A stretch of 8,075 nucleotides of DNA from the NCBI GenBank assembly GCA_937910655.1, contig CALEMV010000193.1, positions 1-8,075 of the forward strand, in the 5' to 3' direction. Shown in pieces: positions 1 through 6,183 of the stretch. The notes below the pieces were generated by a model. The model was not told where the DNA came from and ran no database searches. It was given only the letters and a program-made list of their open reading frames with translations. Origin of the DNA: an uncultured Solobacterium sp. GTDB lineage: Bacteria > Bacillota_I > Bacilli_A > Erysipelotrichales > Erysipelotrichaceae. A program made the position numbers and the translations under genes. Every line of letters begins with the position of its first letter. Positions within the stretch are counted from its first letter, which is position 1.

Positions 1-33
1 TCGTCGGCAGCGTCAGATGTGTATAAGAGACAG
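1..33 (+). other. Residual Nextera (Tn5) read-1 adapter, not genomic
   Basis: These first 33 bases match, as I know it, the Illumina Nextera read-1 transposase adapter: a 14-base tail starting TCGTCGGCAG, then the 19-base Tn5 mosaic end (positions 15-33, ending AAGAGACAG). It is a library-preparation remnant left at the end of an assembled contig. Genomic sequence therefore starts at 34, and whatever lay beyond is unknown. It should be trimmed and not read as a transposon end. Confidence 0.97.
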
Positions 34-92
34 CATAAAACAGTCTTGAAAAAAATCCAACATACACGTAAGCCATTATTGACATACTTCAT
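34..92 (-). CDS. Start of an unidentified gene, cut by the contig end
   Basis: After the alpha-glucosidase stop codon an ATG at 90-92 opens a frame that stays open for 19 codons until it meets the adapter. It reads MKYVNNGLRVCWIFFKTVL. The start is supported by an AGAGGA Shine-Dalgarno sequence 8 bases upstream, inside the last codons of the alpha-glucosidase gene. The next gene would thus begin 5 bases after that stop, the tight spacing seen elsewhere in this operon. The stretch from about residue 8 is hydrophobic with basic residues on either side, which would fit a signal or first membrane segment, but 19 residues are too few to name a family. The alternative is non-coding sequence that is open by chance; an out-of-frame ATG at 61-63 has no ribosome binding site. 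Confidence 0.5.
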
Positions 93-97
93 AAAAT

Positions 98-1651
98 TTA
101 TCCTCTTTGAAGTACTACAAACGAACTTGGTCCGATTGTAAGAGTTGTATCTTCAATAGATGCTTTTCCAATCGTATAGATTGGCTTATAACCTTGTAGC
201 TCATCAAGAGAAATTGTCTTCTCTAATCCGCTTGGATTGATTGCCAGTATCAATTTTCCACGTTTATATACAAATGGCATCTTCTCCTTCTCTGCATAAA
301 TTACATTAAAGTCTGCATCAGCCTGTAAGTCTGCATACTTGTGACGTAGTGCCACAAGAGATTTTGTCGTAGCGTAGAGAGAATTTTCATCATTAAGTTG
401 ATCTGCCACGTTTGGCGCATCTTCAGATGAATCCACTGCGAGATAGAGTTGATGTGCTTCGGCTGTTGAAAAGCCCTTGTTTGCGCTGTTATCCCACTGC
501 ATTGGAGTACGTGAGCCTGTACGATGGAAGCCACCTTCTTTCGAACGGATATCCTTCATATAGCGCATACCGATTTCATCACCATAATAGATAAATGGTA
601 CTCCTGGCATGGTTAAGATGAATGCATACGCAATCTTTAACTCTTCAGGCGTTAATGTATTGGCAGGACGTGGTGTGTCATGGTTGCATGTAAACATAGA
701 GATATAACCATTCTGCTTTGTTGCCTTGTATTTAGGCATGTAGTCATTTAAGAAACGACAGATATCGCCCTTACCACTCTTTAAGAAGAAGCTGTTATCT
801 TCCCCACCTGTTTCATAATCACGTAATAATGTGTTATATCCATTGTGCCAATGATCTAAGTAGAAATCCATGTGGAAGCCACCACCATTGATCGCTTGTT
901 GTGGATTGGACCATTCACTGACAAGTGCTGCCTCTGGATACTCTTTATCGAGCATATTACGAACATCTCGCCAGATTTTCGCAGTCGCCGATTTCTTATT
1001 ATCATCATTTTTAACAAGCGAATCTGCCATATCTACACGGAAGCCATCTGCACCATGATCCAACCAAAAGCGCATAATATCTTTCATCGCTTCTTTGGTA
1101 GCGATTGCTTCTGGACTATCCACTGCAGACATCCAACTCTCTGTACGATCTAACCAACCATAGTTAAGCGCTGGTTGAGACGCAAAGAAGTTTAACATAT
1201 ATGCTCCGTTACGATCAGACATACCTGCCATATATGGATGATCTTTAACCCCAACAAAGGCACCATTTGTCCATACATAACGACTAGAGTATTCGTTTTC
1301 TTCTGGTTGCTTACTTGCGTTAAACCATGCATGTTCATCAGACGTATGACCAGGTACTAAATCTAGTAATACTTTGATACCACGCTTATGTGCTTCCTCA
1401 AATAAACGATACGCATCTTCATTTGTACCATAACGAGCTGCGACCTTCTTATAGTCTCTAACATCATATCCTGCATCCATAAATGGTGAGTCATACATTG
1501 GATTGATCCATAATGCATTACAGCCTAGTTCTTTGATATAATCTAACTTCTGGATGATACCTTCTAAATCACCGATACCATCTCCATTTGTATCATAGAA
1601 TGACTGTGGATAGATTTCATAAAATACTGCATCTTTTAACCATGTTGGCAT
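98..1651 (-). CDS. Cytoplasmic GH13 alpha-glucosidase (oligo-1,6-glucosidase/maltase-like)
   Basis: A complete 517-residue glycoside hydrolase of family 13 with no signal peptide, so it acts in the cytoplasm on imported oligosaccharides. Visible landmarks: an N-terminal YEIYPQSF strand; a calcium-loop motif DTNGDGIGD (20-28); region I DLVPGH (97-102); QPALN (159-163), comparable to the QPDLN of oligo-1,6-glucosidases; the nucleophile D207 in GFRVDMA; the acid/base E246 in VSEWSNP; the stabilising D325 in NHDTPR; GVPFIYYGDEIGM (350-362); and TPMQWD (382-387), typical of alpha-glucosidases. Length matches the roughly 500-560 residues of oligo-1,6-glucosidases. The start is set by AGGAGA at 1659-1664, 7 bases upstream, and lies 3 bases after the HAD stop. 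Region I has Gly where most relatives have Asn, and Met follows the nucleophile where characterised enzymes carry Val or Thr, so the linkage preference (alpha-1,4 or alpha-1,6) cannot be read off. The family is sure, the exact substrate is not. Confidence 0.93.
   Translation of the reverse strand: MPTWLKDAVFYEIYPQSFYDTNGDGIGDLEGIIQKLDYIKELGCNALWINPMYDSPFMDAGYDVRDYKKVAARYGTNEDAYRLFEEAHKRGIKVLLDLVPGHTSDEHAWFNASKQPEENEYSSRYVWTNGAFVGVKDHPYMAGMSDRNGAYMLNFFASQPALNYGWLDRTESWMSAVDSPEAIATKEAMKDIMRFWLDHGADGFRVDMADSLVKNDDNKKSATAKIWRDVRNMLDKEYPEAALVSEWSNPQQAINGGGFHMDFYLDHWHNGYNTLLRDYETGGEDNSFFLKSGKGDICRFLNDYMPKYKATKQNGYISMFTCNHDTPRPANTLTPEELKIAYAFILTMPGVPFIYYGDEIGMRYMKDIRSKEGGFHRTGSRTPMQWDNSANKGFSTAEAHQLYLAVDSSEDAPNVADQLNDENSLYATTKSLVALRHKYADLQADADFNVIYAEKEKMPFVYKRGKLILAINPSGLEKTISLDELQGYKPIYTIGKASIEDTTLTIGPSSFVVLQRG
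101..106 (-). promoter_or_regulatory. Ribosome binding site for the cut-off downstream gene
   Basis: Read on the minus strand this is AGAGGA, 8 bases before the ATG at 90-92 and overlapping the last codons of the GH13 gene. It is the main evidence that the short open frame next to the adapter is a real gene start. Confidence 0.5.
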
Positions 1652-1654
1652 AAC

Positions 1655-2422
1655 TTATTCTCCTATAATTTCTAAAATATCCCCTGAAGTAACAATTTTG
1701 TACTGGAAGTTTGGATATTCTTGTTGTAACGTTTCTAATTCTTTTTGAATTACTTTTTCTTTGCGATGTGCTGTATTTAATAATATACCAGTTACACCAC
1801 AAGATGCCGCAACTTGCATATCACTACCAACTTCATTACCAATCATGACACAATCACAAACATTAAGTTTATGGTCATCTAGTACTTTTTGCATAAATGC
1901 TTTCTCTGGCTTACGGATACCGTAATCAGCAGAGATATACATATAATCAAAGTATGGAATTAAATTACAGATACCCATCTCTGCTAGCGCAAAAGAGCGC
2001 TGTGCATTGGATAGTAAGATAATTTGATGTCCTTTTTGCTTTAATCTTTGTAATGTCTTGATGGTATTGAGGTATGGTTTACAACGTACTCTTGTCAAAC
2101 GTCTAAACTCTGTTTCCACAAAGAGTAACCAAGTCTCGATGTCTTGAATTGGTAATACATTTTTGTGAAGTGGAGCTTCATCATATAGACGTTTGAATAC
2201 ATTTTTAAATTGTATATCTATATATGTATCAGGATGTAATTCTTCTACTCGCTTCCACTCTTCTTCATTAAATTTTAAATATGCTTGTTCAAACTGTTCT
2301 GGAGTGTAGATTGCACCATAACATGCATACATGTCTGATAGTGCTTTCCACACCTTATGATTATGTAATTCCGTATGAATATCAATGAGTGTTCCATACA
2401 AGTCAAAGATATATGTTTTCAC
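1655..2422 (-). CDS. HAD-superfamily hydrolase of unknown substrate
   Basis: A 255-residue protein of the haloacid dehalogenase superfamily, with the helical cap insert of the C1 type after motif I. Motif I is DLYGT (7-11): D7 is the nucleophile, but Tyr replaces the second Asp that acts as acid/base in phosphatases and phosphoglucomutases. Motif II is the serine of LLSNA (S138), motif III is K171 or K174 in RKPEK, and motif IV is GNEVGSD (195-201), with Asn at the usual first acidic position and D201 kept. It is therefore not a canonical beta-phosphoglucomutase (DxDG), even though such enzymes often sit in maltose operons. The DxYGT form is known from 2-haloacid dehalogenases, where Asp attacks carbon, and from many uncharacterised Bacillota proteins. 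It lies between malG and the GH13 gene in the same transcript, so a sugar-phosphate or housekeeping role is possible but unproven. It starts at GTG. Confidence 0.85.
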   Translation of the reverse strand: MKTYIFDLYGTLIDIHTELHNHKVWKALSDMYACYGAIYTPEQFEQAYLKFNEEEWKRVEELHPDTYIDIQFKNVFKRLYDEAPLHKNVLPIQDIETWLLFVETEFRRLTRVRCKPYLNTIKTLQRLKQKGHQIILLSNAQRSFALAEMGICNLIPYFDYMYISADYGIRKPEKAFMQKVLDDHKLNVCDCVMIGNEVGSDMQVAASCGVTGILLNTAHRKEKVIQKELETLQQEYPNFQYKIVTSGDILEIIGE

Positions 2423-2428
2423 GTGGTT

Positions 2429-2434
2429 CCTCCT
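2429..2434 (-). promoter_or_regulatory. Ribosome binding site fixing the GTG start of the HAD gene
   Basis: The minus strand reads AGGAGG here, 6 bases before the GTG at 2420-2422. The ATG just upstream (2439-2441) is out of frame and lies before this site, so GTG is the most likely start. It also places the conserved MKTYIFDLYGT strand at the very N-terminus, as expected for the family. Confidence 0.8.
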
Positions 2435-2472
2435 GATTCATATCTATCATACTACAATTTTATAAAGTAAAC

Positions 2473-2494
2473 GGCAGGACCAAAAGGTTCTACC
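2473..2494 (-). terminator. Imperfect hairpin between malG and the HAD gene (possible attenuator)
   Basis: On the minus strand GGTAGAACC and GGTCCTGCC can pair around a TTTT loop: 9 positions with one G-U pair and one A-C mismatch. The stem starts 12 bases after the malG stop. What follows (GTTTACTTTATA) is T-rich but not a continuous T run, so full termination looks unlikely. Partial termination or mRNA processing, lowering expression of the HAD and GH13 genes relative to the transporter, is a reasonable guess. The rest of this 84-base gap shows no convincing promoter. Confidence 0.35.
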
Positions 2495-2506
2495 ATTTTT
2501 GTTTTG

Positions 2507-3385
2507 TTATCCTTTAACTGCGCCAGACATTCCTTCAACGTAGAATTTCTGCATGTATACGAATAAGATTGCGATTGGAAGAGAGATAATAACCGCACCA
2601 GCTGCGAAGCTTGTGTACCATTGGTTAATATATTCCTTCTGCAACATATTCCATAAACCGATTGCGACTGTAAATTGATCTGCGTTAGCACGAACAATAA
2701 CTTTCGCAAAGATAAAGTCTACCCATGGAGCGATAAATGAAGTCATAACTGTATAGATAATGATTGGCTTTGATAATGGCATTGTAATTCTTGTAAATAC
2801 TTGCCACTGTGTAGCACCATCCATAATCGCTGCTTCATCGACAGAACGTGGAATTGTATCAAAGTAACCCTTAGCAATTTGGAAGCCTAAACCAGTACCA
2901 GCAGAATATACGATGATAAGTGCTAAACGTACTGCAGAACCTTCTGTCAAACCAAGTGCCTTTAAGATATAGTATTCCGCAATCATAGCCATGAATCCTG
3001 GGAATAAACCAAGAATCATCGCTAAGTTCATATATGGCTTACGTAGCTTGAAACGCATACGAGATAAGCTATATGAAACAGATAATACGAAGAATGTTGA
3101 AATAATACATGTGAATACTGCGATGATGAGTGTATTTGCAAACATACGTGGGAAGTTTAAGACGTTACGGTCTGTAAATAACTTAATGTAGTTTGCAAGT
3201 GTATATCCCTTAGGGAAGAATGTACTTACATAGGATCCCTGCTCAGCTCTAAAGCTAGTTAGGATGATCCAGAAAATTGGTAATACCCATACCGCTGCTA
3301 GCATTGCTAGAAAAACATGAACGAAGAAGTTACCAACACGGCTAGATACGCTCTTTTTATTACGTTTTAGTGTATTCGTACTCAT
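2507..3385 (-). CDS. malG: Maltose/malto-oligosaccharide ABC permease MalG
   Basis: A 292-residue inner-membrane permease of the carbohydrate uptake family CUT1, pairing with MalF to form the transport channel. About six hydrophobic segments are visible (roughly 20-43, 84-108, 117-140, 152-170, 205-225 and 258-280). The EAA loop that contacts the ATPase is clear: E184-A-A-x-x-D-G-A continuing to ITMP (200-203). The C-terminal end, YVEGMSGAVKG, is of the MalG type. Length fits the usual 280-300 residues. The ATG shares one base with the malF stop (TAATG), and its GAGGAGG ribosome binding site (3396-3402) lies inside the last malF codons, so the two are probably translationally coupled and made in equal amounts. 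The exact sugar is set mostly by MalE and MalF; maltose or maltodextrin is the best guess. Confidence 0.93.
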   Translation of the reverse strand: MSTNTLKRNKKSVSSRVGNFFVHVFLAMLAAVWVLPIFWIILTSFRAEQGSYVSTFFPKGYTLANYIKLFTDRNVLNFPRMFANTLIIAVFTCIISTFFVLSVSYSLSRMRFKLRKPYMNLAMILGLFPGFMAMIAEYYILKALGLTEGSAVRLALIIVYSAGTGLGFQIAKGYFDTIPRSVDEAAIMDGATQWQVFTRITMPLSKPIIIYTVMTSFIAPWVDFIFAKVIVRANADQFTVAIGLWNMLQKEYINQWYTSFAAGAVIISLPIAILFVYMQKFYVEGMSGAVKG

Positions 3386-4743
3386 TACATGAACGCCTCC
3401 TCATTCTGATAAGACTTCGATCTACGATATGTGATCAATGTGACTGTTGTTAAGATGATGAATGTCAAGATACCGATAACTGCACCTAGGTTATAGTACT
3501 GTTGATCGATTGTTAACTTGTACAACCATGTTACAAGCAAGTCTGTTTGACCTGCAGTATCTCCAACGTATGTTGGTCCACCACCTGACAAGAGATAGAT
3601 AACGTTAAAGTTATTGATATTACCAACAAATGATGTAATCAAATATGGTGTAGTAACAAATAACATGTATGGAAGTGTAATCTTAAAGAAGATCATCACT
3701 GGTCCTGCACCATCCATACGAGCTGCTTCATAGAGCTCACCTGGAATGTTCTGCAAGATACCTGTAACCTGTAACATTGTATATGGAATACCAATCCATA
3801 AGTTGATTACAATAATTGTGATTCTAGCCCACATCGCATCTGTTAAGAATGGTAGAGGTGCACTAATAACTCCACTATTCTGTAGTAATACGTTGATTGC
3901 GCCTGATGGTTGTAACATGATGTTCATAATCATCAAGGAAATAAACTGTGGTACTGCAATAGATAATACAAAGCAGAAACGCCAGAATCCCTTTGCCTTT
4001 GTTTCCTTGCGGTTGATAATCATCGCAAGAATCATACCTGTAATGTAGTTTAAGAATGTCGCAACAAGAGCCCAAACAACTGTCCAAGCAAGAACATGCC
4101 AGAACTGTTTACCCATATTACCACTGAAGTTTAATACACGCTTAAACTGTGTTAGTCCATTCCAATCGAACAACTGTAAGTGTTCATCTTCTTTGGAATA
4201 GGATGTAAATGCCATACTGATCATATAAACCAATGGCACGATATTGAATACTAAGATACCAACACAAGGTAATGACATCAATGTGATATGTAAGTTTCCA
4301 TCTAATAGAGACTTCAGATCTTCCTTAAAGGTATTGATGTGTTCATTATTTTCTTTCTTTAGTTGTAGTTTGTATGCATGCTTAATCTGTAATACCCATA
4401 ATAGGATAAAACCTGCAATAACAAATAATGCTACAACTCCAAATAAGAGGATGAGCTGTGAGTTATCTCCGGCAGAATATTCAAAGATTTGTTTTGCTTC
4501 ATTCCACACTTTACCCTGTGCTTCATCACCAAGTGACGGTAGCAATGTTAAAGCATGAATACCAGAAGTAGCCATATATAAGAAGAACGCTACTTCTAGA
4601 AGGAATATGAGGCAACCTTTAATTTTCTGCCCTTTCAAAAATATACCAAGTCCCATGAATGGGATGGATAGCTTCGTTTGTAAATCACCAGATGTTATCG
4701 CTTTTAACACTGTGACTTTGTCCTGAATCTTTTTATTTTCCAT
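3385..4743 (-). CDS. malF: Maltose/malto-oligosaccharide ABC permease MalF (long N-terminal type)
   Basis: A 452-residue membrane permease, the partner of MalG. It carries about 150 residues before the common permease core, with hydrophobic segments near 43-60 and 97-119. The core segments lie near 153-178, 214-242, 254-275, 305-325, 358-375 and 418-438. Long forms of this kind are typical of MalF/MalC-type maltodextrin permeases, whereas many other CUT1 permeases are nearer 300 residues; this is the best sequence hint that the substrate is a malto-oligosaccharide. The ATPase-contacting EAA loop is EAARMDGAG (339-347) with ITLP at 355-358. The start is preceded by a weaker TGAGGTAA ribosome binding site, 7 bases away. 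It follows malE after 83 bases containing a strong stem-loop and overlaps malG by one base. Confidence 0.93.
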   Translation of the reverse strand: MENKKIQDKVTVLKAITSGDLQTKLSIPFMGLGIFLKGQKIKGCLIFLLEVAFFLYMATSGIHALTLLPSLGDEAQGKVWNEAKQIFEYSAGDNSQLILLFGVVALFVIAGFILLWVLQIKHAYKLQLKKENNEHINTFKEDLKSLLDGNLHITLMSLPCVGILVFNIVPLVYMISMAFTSYSKEDEHLQLFDWNGLTQFKRVLNFSGNMGKQFWHVLAWTVVWALVATFLNYITGMILAMIINRKETKAKGFWRFCFVLSIAVPQFISLMIMNIMLQPSGAINVLLQNSGVISAPLPFLTDAMWARITIIVINLWIGIPYTMLQVTGILQNIPGELYEAARMDGAGPVMIFFKITLPYMLFVTTPYLITSFVGNINNFNVIYLLSGGGPTYVGDTAGQTDLLVTWLYKLTIDQQYYNLGAVIGILTFIILTTVTLITYRRSKSYQNEEAFM

Positions 4744-4770
4744 ACGATTACCTCAATTCTATAAACGAAG

Positions 4771-4808
4771 AAGAATGCGGTTAAAATAAGTATCTCAACC
4801 ACATTCTT
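4771..4808 (-). other. Strong intercistronic stem-loop between malE and malF
   Basis: Positions 4792-4808 and 4771-4787 can form a 17-bp stem closed by an ACTT loop in the minus-strand RNA. The outer 12 pairs (AAGAATGTGGTT with AACCGCATTCTT) contain a single G-U pair; the inner 5 add two more G-U pairs. It lies 18 bases after the malE stop and 16 bases before the malF ribosome binding site. No T run follows (CTTCGTTTATAG), so it does not look like a full terminator. In known maltose operons such an element protects the malE message from 3' decay or limits read-through, giving more binding protein than permease; that role is inferred here. Confidence 0.7.
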
Positions 4809-4826
4809 TTAATCAGTAATGCAATA

Positions 4827-6062
4827 TTATTGAACGGAAGCAGTGTTCATTGCCTTGTTCATGCTCTCTGTCTTTTCAGCAGCATTTTCGTGTGTTACTG
4901 TACCGGCAACGATTTCCTTACCCATTGATTCTGCTGGTGTCCAATATTGAGCCATGCCTGACTGTAGTGGCTGTACAATTGAAGCAAAGTCCATTGTATC
5001 CATCTGTGCCTTAGCCAATGCATCAGAAACATTCAATGATGTATCTGTAGGAATGATATTACGTAAGTCGTAGTGAGCTTGTTGAGCCTTTGCACTACCT
5101 AAGAATGAAGCTAATGCAACTGCAACTTCTGGATTCTTACTTGTTGGGTTAACACCAATAGCCTTAGAACCTGCGAATGCCTTTAACTGTAATTCCTTAC
5201 CATTTAATGTGTACTTAGGAGGAGCTACAATACCAACGTTTTCTTTACCTAAAGCGTCAACAACTGCCTTGTAATCCCAAGTACCTGAGAATAATGCATT
5301 GATTGTACCATCAGCTAATGTGCTTGGTGTTAGACCAGCCGCATCCTTGAAGTTAGGATTCTGAACTAAGTCAACTAAGTAATTTGTAACTGCTGTACCC
5401 TTTTCACCACCGAAATCGATACCAGCTTTAGCATCTGCTCCATTTTCACCGAATAATGTGCATCCGTTAGCTGCGTAGAATGCTTGAATATACCAAGAGT
5501 TAGAGAGTGGGAAACCAACCTTACCCTTTGTAAGCATTGTGTCTAAGTTCTTAACATCATCTTCAGAGAAGACGCGCTTGTCATAGTACATGAACCATGT
5601 GTTTGCTGTAAATGGAACACCATATACAGAGTTTTCATAAGTTACTGTATCAACAGTAATGTCACTGTTGTTCTTCTTGATTGCTTCAACTGCAGATCCA
5701 CCTAATTCAGCGATAGCGTTAGCCTTTAATAAATCTGGGATCTGGTCGTTTGCGAACATGTAAACGTCAGCTGCTGCTGATGGGTCAGCTGCTACTAATG
5801 TCTTCGCATCACCTTCAGGACATACGCCTGTGTTGAATGTTAACTTCCATTCTGGGTGAGCTTCCTGGAAAGCGTCTAATTGCTTCTTGAGCCAGTTGCC
5901 CTGTTCTTCTGATTGATCTTCAGATGGTGTCCACACTGTAAGTGTAACTTCCTTAGAATCTGAAACTGTTGTGTTTGATTCCTTCTTGCCGCCGCATCCT
6001 GCTAATGCAGAGATACCCATTAAAGCAGCCAAACCAAGTGATACTAACTTTGTACTTTTCAT
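4827..6062 (-). CDS. malE: Maltose-type sugar-binding lipoprotein MalE
   Basis: A 411-residue extracellular solute-binding protein (family 1) that delivers sugar to MalFG. The N-terminus is a lipoprotein signal: basic MKSTK, a hydrophobic core, then the lipobox LAGC with the lipidated cysteine at 23, followed by a charged and Ser/Thr-rich linker to about residue 36. The mature domain opens with TLTVWTP (40-46). Typical family features follow: HPEWKL (69-74), YGVPFTANTW (147-156), FSGTWDY (258-264) and a conserved C-terminal region near YWTPAESMGKEI (373-384). The mature chain has only two other cysteines (81 and 201). A GGGAGG ribosome binding site lies 5 bases before the ATG. It is the first gene behind its own promoter and operators and is followed by a stabilising-type stem-loop, both fitting the high expression usual for binding proteins. 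Assignment to maltose-like sugars rests on the neighbours and overall similarity; other oligosaccharides remain possible. Confidence 0.92.
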   Translation of the reverse strand: MKSTKLVSLGLAALMGISALAGCGGKKESNTTVSDSKEVTLTVWTPSEDQSEEQGNWLKKQLDAFQEAHPEWKLTFNTGVCPEGDAKTLVAADPSAAADVYMFANDQIPDLLKANAIAELGGSAVEAIKKNNSDITVDTVTYENSVYGVPFTANTWFMYYDKRVFSEDDVKNLDTMLTKGKVGFPLSNSWYIQAFYAANGCTLFGENGADAKAGIDFGGEKGTAVTNYLVDLVQNPNFKDAAGLTPSTLADGTINALFSGTWDYKAVVDALGKENVGIVAPPKYTLNGKELQLKAFAGSKAIGVNPTSKNPEVAVALASFLGSAKAQQAHYDLRNIIPTDTSLNVSDALAKAQMDTMDFASIVQPLQSGMAQYWTPAESMGKEIVAGTVTHENAAEKTESMNKAMNTASVQ

Positions 6063-6091
6063 GTTTTCCTCCCGAAAAAGTGTATGATTTC

Positions 6092-6116
6092 GTAAACGTT
6101 ACTGGAAACGTTTACA
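6092..6116 (-). promoter_or_regulatory. Double operator: perfect cre match within a 9-bp inverted repeat
   Basis: Arms GTAAACGTT (6092-6100) and AACGTTTAC (6107-6115) form a perfect 9-bp inverted repeat with a 6-base spacer. Each arm also holds an ACGT-centred half-palindrome of LacI-family type. On the minus strand TGTAAACGTTTCCA (6103-6116) matches the Bacillus cre consensus TGWAARCGYTWNCW at all 14 positions. The site sits about 6-30 bases after the predicted transcription start, suited to roadblock repression. Centres lie 34 bp from the operator in the promoter spacer. Confidence 0.75.
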
Positions 6117-6129
6117 ACTCTATAGTTTT

Positions 6130-6158
6130 ATTTTATGCAAAGCGCTTTCAAATTTCAA
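6130..6158 (-). promoter_or_regulatory. Sigma-A-type promoter for malEFG and downstream genes
   Basis: On the minus strand a -35 box TTGAAA (6153-6158) is followed after exactly 17 bases by a -10 box TAAAAT (6130-6135), each one base from consensus. Transcription would start near 6122-6124, leaving a leader of about 60 bases before malE. A cre-like palindrome fills most of the -35/-10 spacer and another operator lies just downstream of the start. The promoter begins 26 bases after the msmX stop, so malE can be transcribed independently of the regulator and ATPase genes. Confidence 0.75.
6136..6150 (-). promoter_or_regulatory. LacI/CcpA-type operator inside the promoter spacer
   Basis: The minus strand reads TGAAAGCGCTTTGCA, containing the perfect 10-bp palindrome AAAGCGCTTT (6139-6148). 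It matches the cre consensus TGWAARCGYTWNCW at the first 12 of 14 positions. Lying between the -35 and -10 boxes, a bound protein would block RNA polymerase. Either CcpA or the adjacent LacI-family regulator could be the ligand. Confidence 0.65.
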
Positions 6159-6183
6159 TATCTTTTTTATGAAATTTTTAAAA

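Noticed and set aside
15..33. Tn5 mosaic end as a genuine transposon terminus
   Set aside because: It is joined to the exact 14-base Nextera tail and sits at base 1 of the contig, so it is a library artefact.
79..84. TTGACA on the plus strand as a -35 box
   Set aside because: No -10 box lies at proper spacing, and no plus-strand gene follows; the region codes on the other strand.
870..1153. Plus-strand open frames opposite the GH13 gene, and similar ones at 3746-4048, 4244-4558 and 7689-8021
   Set aside because: They are antisense to clearly conserved genes, have no family motifs and no convincing ribosome binding sites.
6150..6177. 8-bp inverted repeat AAATTTCA/TGAAATTT after msmX as a terminator
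   Set aside because: The stem is almost all A-T, its loop is 12 bases, no T run follows on the minus strand, and it overlaps the malE -35 box.
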